DNA of 13,020 bases from Rhodocyclaceae bacterium. GTDB lineage: Bacteria; Pseudomonadota; Gammaproteobacteria; Burkholderiales; Rhodocyclaceae. This document shows positions 8,092-13,020 of the stretch, piece by piece. The stretch spans positions 1-13,020 of the forward strand of contig JAUYFZ010000201.1 of assembly GCA_030689585.1 (NCBI GenBank), given 5' to 3'. The translations under genes were made by a program, and so were the position numbers. The notes under the pieces were generated by a model that saw only the letters and a program-made list of their open reading frames with translations, was not told the DNA's origin and searched no databases. Within the stretch, counting starts at the first letter, position 1. Each line of letters begins with the position of its first letter.

Positions 8092-8349
8092 ATGCTCGCT
8101 ACATTGACTAGTAAAGGCCAAATTACTATCCCGTTGGCAATTCGCAAAGCACTCCAACTCGATGCTGGATCAAGGCTAGATTTTGTCTTGCAAGATGATC
8201 GCTCCGTCCGCGTGCTACCCGTCTTACGCGATCCTTTATCCATTGGTAATGTGCTGCCATCACCTAGTCGCCGTCGCGTAACCGATAAAGAAATCCGTGC
8301 AGCAATTGCCTTAAAAGCAACCTCCAGTTTCCTTCGTAACGAGAAATGA
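8092..8349 (+). CDS. vapB: VapB-type antitoxin (AbrB/MazE-like DNA-binding)
   Basis: This 85-residue antitoxin should neutralise the VapC toxin that follows and repress its own operon. Residues 1-45 are an AbrB-type swapped-hairpin DNA-binding domain: TLTSKGQITIPLAIRKALQLDAGSRLDF, the hallmark order of this family. Residues 46-85 are the usually disordered toxin-binding tail, rich in Arg/Lys, with RRRVTDKEIRAAI likely helical. The ATG at 8092 follows AAAGGAAA by about 7 bases. A GTG at 8074 would add six residues but lies inside the operator repeats and lacks a ribosome site. The TGA stop overlaps the vapC ATG (ATGA), the usual arrangement for coupled toxin-antitoxin genes. Confidence 0.88.
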   Translation: MLATLTSKGQITIPLAIRKALQLDAGSRLDFVLQDDRSVRVLPVLRDPLSIGNVLPSPSRRRVTDKEIRAAIALKATSSFLRNEK

Positions 8350-8747
8350 TTGGTCTTGACACCAATATTCTGCTGCGCATTCTTGTGGACGATGAATCGC
8401 GTGATGTGGCAAAAGCGCGTAATTTCGTGGCGACCTACGCAGCGCAAGGGCATGATTTTTACGTTGACACCGTAGTGCTGATCGAACTCGTCTGGGTGCT
8501 TGAATCTGTTTTCAATTATGGGCGCGATCACATCGCGACTGCCATTGACGCTTTGCTTGCGAACGTTGCTTATATTCTGGATGGACGCGAAGCGGTGGCG
8601 ATAGCATTGACGGCATTTCGGAGCAGTCGTGCGGATTTTTCCGATTGCTTGATCGCCGCCCGTTGCCAACAAATGAATTGCAACATGACGGTCACGCTGG
8701 ATCGCGCCATGCACGATCTGGTCGGAGTAACGTTGATTACAAAGTGA
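8346..8747 (+). CDS. vapC: VapC-type PIN-domain toxin ribonuclease
   Basis: VapC toxins are Mg-dependent endoribonucleases that cut tRNA or rRNA and halt growth when VapB is lost. The 133 residues form one PIN domain of normal size. Acidic active-site residues are visible: D5 in IGLDTNILLR, E47 in VLIELVWVLE, D97 (with D100) in SRADFSDCLIAARC, and D119 in TVTLDRAMHD. All four expected positions are present, so the toxin looks intact. It overlaps vapB by 4 bp and needs no ribosome site of its own. Only 23 bp separate its stop from the end of the convergent FTR1 gene, and no clear terminator is seen there. The RNA target cannot be told from the sequence. Confidence 0.9.
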   Translation: MIGLDTNILLRILVDDESRDVAKARNFVATYAAQGHDFYVDTVVLIELVWVLESVFNYGRDHIATAIDALLANVAYILDGREAVAIALTAFRSSRADFSDCLIAARCQQMNCNMTVTLDRAMHDLVGVTLITK

Positions 8748-8770
8748 TTGCACTAATAACACTCCCTTTA

Positions 8771-9577
8771 TCAAACACCTGCATCCATGCGCTTCATCCG
8801 CCAGAAGGCATACCCCCAGAACGCGCCAATCATTAACACCAACATCGCCGCAGGACGTGCGCGATACCCGACAAAATCGGCCAGGAAACGCCCCAAACCT
8901 TGCCCGTCATTCAAGAGGGCAGAGACATCCCAAAGCGGATCCATTAAAGACGGCAACCATTCCATGCCAATCATGCGATCAATACCCGCCGTTAATAATG
9001 AAGAGGCAATTACAAGCAACATGATTTCACTGACGCGAAACAGGGTGCGAATATTTAAAAAGCGTGCACCGCGTGCAATGAGCCATGCCGTGGCAACGGC
9101 GATTAAAAATCCAATCACAGCACCGGAAAATAACGGCGTGACATCGCTTTCCATGCCCAACCCATACAAGAAAATGACGGTTTCCGCCCCTTCGCGTGCC
9201 ACGGCCAACGCGGTAATGATCGCTAATCCAACGCTGCCCCATGCCCCCGCACTGTTCTCCGCCTGCGTTTCCAGTTCGCGCTTCATGGCGCGTCCGTGGC
9301 GGTGCATCCACAACACCATTTGCAGAATCAAAAGAGCAGCCACGATCACCATCGCCAACTGAAACTGTTCCAGTGCCGCACCGGCAAATTCGCTTTGAGC
9401 TGCGTAAGTGACGAAACCCAAAGTGACCGCTAACAAAAGCCCCGCAATCACGCCGCCCCACAAGCCACGTTTCAATGGCAGAGGATCCGGTTGCCGTGCA
9501 ATCCACGACCACAACACGCCCACGATGAGCATGGCTTCCAGGCTTTCACGCCAAACGATAATCAGTGCATTCCACAT
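8771..9577 (-). CDS. FTR1-family high-affinity iron permease (FtrC/EfeU-like)
   Basis: FTR1/EfeU permeases carry iron across the inner membrane, usually after Fe(II) is oxidised by a periplasmic partner. The 268 residues contain about seven hydrophobic segments and the two diagnostic REXXE iron motifs: RESLE (10-14) in helix 1 and REGAE (128-132) in helix 4. The frame is open to 9868, but the ATG at 9577 follows AGGAG by 7 bases and gives the typical MWNALIIVWRESLEA start. The cupredoxin-like gene ends 10 bp upstream, so the two are an operon. This pair corresponds to FtrB-FtrC of Bordetella FtrABCD. The usual cytoplasmic-membrane electron acceptor FtrD and the periplasmic FtrA (P19-like) are not in this window. 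Upstream Fur-like boxes suggest induction under iron limitation. Confidence 0.92.
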   Translation of the reverse strand: MWNALIIVWRESLEAMLIVGVLWSWIARQPDPLPLKRGLWGGVIAGLLLAVTLGFVTYAAQSEFAGAALEQFQLAMVIVAALLILQMVLWMHRHGRAMKRELETQAENSAGAWGSVGLAIITALAVAREGAETVIFLYGLGMESDVTPLFSGAVIGFLIAVATAWLIARGARFLNIRTLFRVSEIMLLVIASSLLTAGIDRMIGMEWLPSLMDPLWDVSALLNDGQGLGRFLADFVGYRARPAAMLVLMIGAFWGYAFWRMKRMDAGV

Positions 9578-9587
9578 GATGAAACTC

Positions 9588-9941
9588 CTATTTTGCGATG
9601 ACCCACATTTTTCCGGTATCCATGTGGAATTCATCGATGAATTCATATTCACCGGGTTTGAGTTTTGGCAGCACGACAAAAGAAGTCGCTCCGGGCGAGA
9701 GCACTTTTTCAACACGCATGGCAAGATTTTCAAACTCGATAGGACCGGGACCTTCGTTCTTGATGACGAGCTTGATTCGTTGACCGACCGGCACATCAAG
9801 ACGAGTCGGCGAAAGCCGCCCACCTTTCGCAACAACCTGAAAGGTGAGCAACTCGCCGGATTGGGCATGACTGCTCACCGCCCAACCCAAGCCAAGCCAG
9901 AGTGTAAAAATCCATAGCCAGTGAGATTGAGCGGCAAACAT
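9588..9941 (-). CDS. Periplasmic cupredoxin-like protein (FtrB/EfeO N-domain type)
   Basis: This small exported protein of 117 aa probably binds or oxidises Fe(II) and hands it to the FTR1 permease beside it. Residues 1-26 are a signal peptide (Trp-rich hydrophobic core, SHA before Q27). The mature ~91 residues are all beta, with family features LSPTRLDVPVGQRIKLVIKN (43-62), PIEFENLAM (67-75), LPKLKPGEYEFIDEFHMDTGKMWVI (91-115). There is no Cys anywhere, so it cannot form a classical type 1 copper site. Metal ligands are more likely among H106, M75, M107, M112 and the Glu/Asp residues (inference). Related cupredoxin-like proteins form the N-domain of EfeO and the Bordetella FtrB protein. Its start lies 2 bp after the porin stop, so translation is coupled. 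Confidence 0.85.
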   Translation of the reverse strand: MFAAQSHWLWIFTLWLGLGWAVSSHAQSGELLTFQVVAKGGRLSPTRLDVPVGQRIKLVIKNEGPGPIEFENLAMRVEKVLSPGATSFVVLPKLKPGEYEFIDEFHMDTGKMWVIAK

Positions 9942-9943
9942 GG

Positions 9944-11398
9944 TCAGAACCCCACTTTCGCACGCAGGCCAAACAACTTGACATTTGCGGCGGCCTCATT
10001 CCCTCCCGGGCGGCCGATCCACTGGACGTGAGGAGAAAGCTCTACATTCCCGTTGACCTTATAGCGGTAATACAGCTCCGCCTGTTTTTCAGAACCCGAC
10101 GCGGCATAGGGGTCTGTTGCCATCGTGGGCGCGTAGTCGCGATAGCCAGCAGAAGTTCTCAACGCACCATAAGCAATTCCCACACTATCGGCGGCACGAC
10201 TCCAACTATTTCCCGACAACTCCGCTCCTACGGTGAGTGCGCGATCAAATTTCACACGGCCATGGGTGCTATGACCATAACGACCAAACAGCGTGAAATC
10301 ATCATCCACCTGTTGATCCACCGATGCCCCAATTCCTGTATGACGCTGTTCCACCCCGTCATATCCTGCACCCCGTCCATTGGTCCAGGCGTAAGCACGA
10401 TAATTACCCGGTAGAAAATTCAAGCGCGTGGATAAATTCGCCTGCGCAATCACAAAAGGACCATTCAAGGAACCGGTGAAATTCGCCCCCGGCCCTGAAC
10501 CGAAAGCCCCGATGGAAAGCCCCCATTCCCCGCCTTTTTGCTCTTCATTGATGTATTGAACAATGGCACCTGGCGCAAAACCGTAGGCATCCGCGCCAAT
10601 ATCGCCACCAGAATCGAGCAGCGGGTTGTGGACGAAAGCGTTATTCAGAAATTTCGCCGACTCATCGTCTGCTGCGATGTTCTGGTCGAAGAACACAAAA
10701 GGATCAATCTTGCCCACCGTAATATCAAGATGCTCACGGGCATTGGCTTTCACCCCGTTGTGGAAGATCGGCATGTGGAGTTGATACCAAGCCTGAGCAA
10801 GGATACCGAAAGAATCATCCGCTCCCGCACCGGTCTGGAAAGCCGAAGTATTCGCGCCACTGGTATAGGTCGGTTTCAAACCGATTCCATTACCCTGCCC
10901 AAAACGAAAATGCGTGAAGATGCGACCTTCGGTATCGCCCATCTCCCCCCCCGGCAGGGTGACGGAAATATCGCCCCGATAATTAGCGCGGGTTTGCGCC
11001 GTGCCATCTGCCGTATGGGGTGCACCCACCTGCTGCATCACGCCCACGATGCTGGCTCCTACACTGATGCCTTCTAATGCTTCGATCTGTCGCGCTTGTT
11101 TTTGCATCGCCAACGTTTGAAATTCCACGGCTTTCAAGCGGGTGACGACTTCGGGTTCCCGTTCGCTAATGCGATCAGAGGTAAGTGATTTTTCCATCTC
11201 CTTGTTCTGCTTTTCAAGGGCTTCCACTCGCTCGATGAGCCGTTTCATCTCGGCGAGTAACGCGGCGTTGTCGTTCGCCAAAACCGGCATGGCAAGCCCT
11301 GCCGCCAAGGCCGGTGTGCCGATGGGATATTCCAGAGCGGCGGCAGAAGTCGCCCAAAACAGGGCAGAAAAAATGAACAACGAACGAATGAATTGCAT
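9944..11398 (-). CDS. OprB-like outer membrane porin with N-terminal coiled coil
   Basis: This 484-residue outer membrane protein is probably a diffusion channel. Residues 1-21 form a signal peptide (WATSAAA before LEYP). Residues 45-110 are charged and heptad-like (AEMKRLIERVEALEKQNKEM and on), likely a periplasmic coiled coil. From about 111 to the end it reads as alternating beta-barrel strands. The block around HLDITVGKIDPFVFFDQN, then FLNN.FVHNPLLDSGGDIGADAYGFAPG, and the ending ELSPHVQWIGRPGG with terminal Phe, recall the carbohydrate-selective OprB family. An assignment to another coiled-coil porin group such as DcaP is possible. A strong GGAGG ribosome site lies 6 bases before the ATG. 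Being first in an operon with a cupredoxin and FTR1, it may admit iron complexes or organic iron chelates rather than sugars. That is an inference from context. Confidence 0.8.
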   Translation of the reverse strand: MQFIRSLFIFSALFWATSAAALEYPIGTPALAAGLAMPVLANDNAALLAEMKRLIERVEALEKQNKEMEKSLTSDRISEREPEVVTRLKAVEFQTLAMQKQARQIEALEGISVGASIVGVMQQVGAPHTADGTAQTRANYRGDISVTLPGGEMGDTEGRIFTHFRFGQGNGIGLKPTYTSGANTSAFQTGAGADDSFGILAQAWYQLHMPIFHNGVKANAREHLDITVGKIDPFVFFDQNIAADDESAKFLNNAFVHNPLLDSGGDIGADAYGFAPGAIVQYINEEQKGGEWGLSIGAFGSGPGANFTGSLNGPFVIAQANLSTRLNFLPGNYRAYAWTNGRGAGYDGVEQRHTGIGASVDQQVDDDFTLFGRYGHSTHGRVKFDRALTVGAELSGNSWSRAADSVGIAYGALRTSAGYRDYAPTMATDPYAASGSEKQAELYYRYKVNGNVELSPHVQWIGRPGGNEAAANVKLFGLRAKVGF

Positions 11399-11551
11399 GA
11401 CAAACCTCCAATAAAGTTAAATATAAACAACAAGATTGGCTGGCTTGTCCTAGTACTGCGACGTGGCTGGCTGAGACTTTCTTTGTGAAATCGAATCAGG
11501 AGTTATTCTCACTATGCACGAGAATGATTCGTGTTTGTGTGTCAAGTGTCG
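11399..11551. promoter_or_regulatory. Promoter/leader region of the porin-cupredoxin-FTR1 operon
   Basis: This 153-bp gap follows the hemP-like stop and precedes the porin start. It holds the paired Fur-like boxes at 11498-11532 with a CATAGT -10-like element (minus strand). About 105 bp of leader follow, including a 9-bp direct repeat TGGCTGGCT at 11437-11445 and 11464-11472 (plus-strand reading). A perfect TTGACA on the minus strand (11540-11545) is 23 bp from the CATAGT, too far for a standard promoter. No terminator is seen after the hemP-like gene, so read-through from upstream is possible. Confidence 0.5.
11498..11532 (-). promoter_or_regulatory. Paired Fur-like boxes overlapping the porin operon promoter
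   Basis: On the plus strand, AGGAGTTATTCTC (11498-11510) and GAGAATGATTCGT (11520-11532) each match 10 of 13 positions of a GAGAATTATTCTC Fur-type core. They are 22 bp apart start to start. The minus-strand -10-like CATAGT (11511-11516) lies between them, so bound Fur would block RNA polymerase. The segment ATTCTCACTATRCAYGA is shared, with two differences, with the promoter at 12461-12503. The match is by eye, and binding by Fur is inferred. Confidence 0.6.
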
Positions 11552-11923
11552 TCATGGTTTTGTAAGAATCAGTTTGTTTTCACGGGTAACGCGCAATTGG
11601 TAGATATGATCGTTATGGACAATGCGTACGGAGTTTTCTTGACGGAATAACTCGGTAGATTGAAGTGGTGTTGATACGTTCATTGAAGTGCCTGTGGATG
11701 CTTTTGCTGGCGAATCGCGTTGATTATCGCGATCCAAAACATCCGCCAGTTCTTGCGCATGAGCACGCAGGTGAGCATCTGCATCCAGATCAGTCGCAAC
11801 ATGTTCCAACAATACGATCGCAAGTTCCGCCGCTTGAGGACAACCGGTTTCCATGTGTCGTGCCAGATGAGATAACGCACCGGCTACGCTATGCGCGGGG
11901 GAAGAGTGAAATGCTGTTTCCAT
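11552..11923 (-). CDS. HemP-domain protein with an extra N-terminal helical domain
   Basis: The last ~35 residues (89-123: LFRQENSVRIVHNDHIYQLR then VTRENKLILTK) are a HemP domain, the small hemin-uptake/regulatory protein seen beside haem transport genes. In Bradyrhizobium HmuP is a transcriptional co-activator, and in Burkholderia hemP is strongly iron regulated. HemP proteins are usually about 40-65 aa; this frame gives 123. Residues 1-66 are a separate helical region (HSSPAHSVAGALSHLARHMETGCPQAA, then LLEHVATDLDADAHLRAHAQELADVL) that I do not recognise, joined by a polar linker (67-90). The ATG at 11923 has AAGGTG six bases upstream, which overlaps the stop of the cytochrome gene, so the two are coupled. 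An internal ATG at residue 81 (11683) with a weak AGG could make a normal-sized 43-aa HemP. No haem receptor or transporter is in the window. Confidence 0.75.
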   Translation of the reverse strand: METAFHSSPAHSVAGALSHLARHMETGCPQAAELAIVLLEHVATDLDADAHLRAHAQELADVLDRDNQRDSPAKASTGTSMNVSTPLQSTELFRQENSVRIVHNDHIYQLRVTRENKLILTKP

Positions 11924-11933
11924 AGCTGACACC

Positions 11934-12410
11934 TTAATTGCGCGGTATGAGAATGCTTTTGCGCTCTTCGTCATTCATCTCTTTGGCGCGTTTCAAATTC
12001 CAACTGCCGATCCAACTTTTGAAGAGGCTCAAATTGGCAGCACGTTGCGTATCGTTGCTCCCAAGATTTTTATACATGTTGCCGGGCTTGCCGTTTTTCG
12101 TATGAGTTCCATCATCCAATCGCCGCATGATGGCACCCGTATCACTGCCGTTAATCATGACGATTAAATGTTCGTAAGTATCCATGCGCGGACCGATGTC
12201 TTTAGCTTCATAACCCTTTTCATCTTTCTTGAACTCGGACATCACCGGAGCCTTGCTTCCGTGGCACTCGAAACATTGCTTTTCAATCAAATGACGAATG
12301 GTATTTTCATAAGTTATCTGGGTTGAAGCCGTCGGAGTCAGGGCGCAACCCGTCGATAAAGCGACAAAACCCGCCAGAATAGACAGTGTAAATGGACGAA
12401 GTGCAAACAT
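11934..12410 (-). CDS. c-type cytochrome lipoprotein
   Basis: This 158-residue protein is predicted to be exported and lipid-anchored. Residues 1-21 are a hydrophobic signal, and the lipobox ALSTGC puts the lipidated Cys at 22. A single haem-attachment motif CFECH (46-50) makes it a monohaem cytochrome c. Candidate distal ligands are M57, M86, M95 and M112 (GNMYKNLG). The C-terminal 25 residues are highly charged. An AAGGAAC ribosome site lies shortly before the ATG at 12410. It is the first gene after the Fur-boxed promoter and is followed by the HemP-domain gene with a 10-bp gap. A Fur-controlled cytochrome next to an FTR1 iron system suggests it accepts or passes electrons from Fe(II) oxidation during uptake. 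That is inference, and a respiratory role is also possible. Confidence 0.85.
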   Translation of the reverse strand: MFALRPFTLSILAGFVALSTGCALTPTASTQITYENTIRHLIEKQCFECHGSKAPVMSEFKKDEKGYEAKDIGPRMDTYEHLIVMINGSDTGAIMRRLDDGTHTKNGKPGNMYKNLGSNDTQRAANLSLFKSWIGSWNLKRAKEMNDEERKSILIPRN

Positions 12411-12460
12411 GAGAAGTTCCTTTCAGGAGATAAGTGAATGAGATCGCTAACCGCAGTAAC

Positions 12461-12503
12461 GAGAAGCATTCTCACTATACATGAAAGCAATTCTCATGTG
12501 CAA
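12461..12503 (-). promoter_or_regulatory. Promoter with two Fur-like boxes upstream of the cytochrome gene
   Basis: On the minus strand, TTGCAC (-35, plus coordinates 12498-12503) and TATAGT (-10, 12474-12479, 5 of 6 to consensus) are 18 bp apart. This gives a leader of roughly 55 nt before the cytochrome start. On the plus strand, GAGAAGCATTCTC (12461-12473, a perfect GAGAA-GCA-TTCTC inverted repeat, 11 of 13 to a Fur core) and GAAAGCAATTCTC (12483-12495, 9 of 13) flank the -10 box, again 22 bp apart. The layout is the same as at the porin operon promoter. Repression by Fur with iron is inferred. Confidence 0.65.
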
Positions 12504-12542
12504 GCGTTTTTTGTTTACGGCATCGCGCTTCATATCGCAGAA

Positions 12543-12566
12543 CACCAATGTCGCTATGGATTGGTG
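12543..12566 (-). terminator. Hairpin downstream of cobB, possible weak terminator
   Basis: CACCAAT (12543-12549) and ATTGGTG (12560-12566) form a perfect 7-bp stem with a 10-nt loop, 37 bp beyond the cobB stop and before the cytochrome promoter. No T-run follows on the minus strand, so it is at best a weak or factor-assisted terminator, or a 3'-end stabiliser. The position between two minus-strand transcription units makes the reading reasonable. Confidence 0.3.
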
Positions 12567-12602
12567 ATCAACAATGGAGATGAGATCATTAAATTAAGTC
12601 AA

Positions 12603-13020
12603 TCAGTGATCCAGTTGCCCGCCATGTACCTTTAGGCGATGACCGAGAAACAACCCCGCCGTGGTTTCTGGGTTAGAGGGAAAATAGAAGTGCATATAGG
12701 AAGCCGTGAGAAACCGGTCACGATAAATCGCTTCACTAGGCTGCCCCGTTGTCGTTTTAATCGCCTGCGCGATGGGTTCAAGCGTTGTTTCAACCGTTGA
12801 ATAATGAAAAGTGTGCCCTGTTAATCGACCCTCGGATAAACATTCTTGAAGATCAACAGCCAGCAATCCTAGCCCTGCCAGTTTGCGCTGCATGGTCGTC
12901 GTGCCGGGTAGTAAGCCAAAACCCAAGTGACGCGTTCCATCCATCGTGCAAAGCGTATCAAAACAAGCCATCATGCCACCGCATTCCGCCACGAGTGGTT
13001 TGTTAGCCTCCACATGAGCG
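12603..13020 (-). CDS. cobB: CobB, cobyrinate a,c-diamide synthase, C-terminal part only
   Basis: CobB (CbiA in the anaerobic pathway) uses ATP and glutamine to amidate the a and c side chains of (hydrogeno)cobyrinate in cobalamin synthesis. Only the last 138 residues are in the window; the frame runs on past the right edge. This is the class I glutamine amidotransferase domain: KPLVAECGGMMACFDTL near the start, whose Cys is the predicted glutaminase nucleophile, then HLGFGLLPG, GHTFHYST, and RFLTASYMHFYFPSNPE, which includes the likely catalytic His. The ATP-grasp-like dethiobiotin synthetase-type N-terminal domain is outside. Together with bluB it shows that the organism makes, or at least completes, cobalamin. 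It is the last gene of its unit here, followed by a hairpin and the cytochrome promoter. Confidence 0.92.
   Translation of the reverse strand, partial: AHVEANKPLVAECGGMMACFDTLCTMDGTRHLGFGLLPGTTTMQRKLAGLGLLAVDLQECLSEGRLTGHTFHYSTVETTLEPIAQAIKTTTGQPSEAIYRDRFLTASYMHFYFPSNPETTAGLFLGHRLKVHGGQLDH

Noticed and set aside
9578-9868. In-frame extension upstream of the FTR1 gene
   Set aside because: It overlaps the cupredoxin gene in another frame and is Ser/Cys-rich, unlike FTR1; the ATG at 9577 with AGGAG is clearly better.
10538-11077. 179-codon plus-strand open frame
   Set aside because: It lies entirely antisense within the porin gene and shows no recognisable domain.
11540-11545. Perfect TTGACA -35 box on the minus strand near the porin promoter
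   Set aside because: It is 23 bp from the CATAGT -10-like element, outside the usual 16-19 bp spacing, so I did not pair them.
12438-12635. 65-codon plus-strand open frame
   Set aside because: It spans the Fur-boxed promoter and the end of cobB, has no ribosome site and no family resemblance.
1-13020. CRISPR arrays, tRNA, rRNA, insertion sequences or prophage genes
   Set aside because: No regularly spaced repeats, cloverleaf structures, rRNA segments, transposase or phage-type proteins were recognised on either strand.

Overview
The window looks like a chromosomal piece of a betaproteobacterium, or a close gammaproteobacterial relative. The OmpA-family protein has the LCWRT.YWTPA segment I associate with betaproteobacterial OmpA proteins. 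The order mtaD–ompA–ubiG–gph and the closeness of MurJ to E. coli MurJ point the same way. Base composition is moderate (roughly 50-55% G+C by eye). No rRNA, tRNA, CRISPR array or insertion sequence was seen.

Region 1 (1-3101, plus strand) is a compact housekeeping operon: the 3' part of an MTA/SAH deaminase-type amidohydrolase, a small OmpA-domain protein, UbiG (ubiquinone O-methyltransferase), and a HAD phosphatase that resembles Pseudomonas MupP (MurNAc-6-P phosphatase) at least as much as Gph. Region 2 (3065-5939) has murJ (lipid II flippase) on the minus strand, tail-to-tail with gph and overlapping it by 37 bp. Divergent from murJ is a 419-residue nitronate monooxygenase-like flavoprotein with a cysteine-rich C-terminal tail. 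Region 3 (5933-7787, minus strand) is bluB (DMB synthase for cobalamin) preceded by an AAA/DUF4143 ATPase. Region 4 (about 7780-8747) is an accessory patch: about 300 bp without a convincing gene, then a VapBC toxin-antitoxin pair on the plus strand.

Region 5 (8771-12500, minus strand) is the most interesting part. In transcription order it holds a c-type cytochrome lipoprotein, a protein ending in a HemP (hemin uptake) domain, an OprB-like porin with a coiled-coil N-terminus, a periplasmic cupredoxin-like protein, and an FTR1 iron permease. Both promoter regions of this block carry two Fur-like boxes 22 bp apart with a -10-like element between them, so the five genes look like one iron-responsive regulon. 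It resembles Bordetella FtrABCD but lacks FtrA and FtrD. The outer porin, cupredoxin and permease give a path for iron from outside the cell to the cytoplasm, and the cytochrome could take the electron when Fe(II) is oxidised.

Region 6 (12603 to the end, minus strand) is the 3' part of cobB (cobyrinate a,c-diamide synthase). The two cobalamin genes, bluB and cobB, therefore flank the toxin-antitoxin pair and the iron locus.
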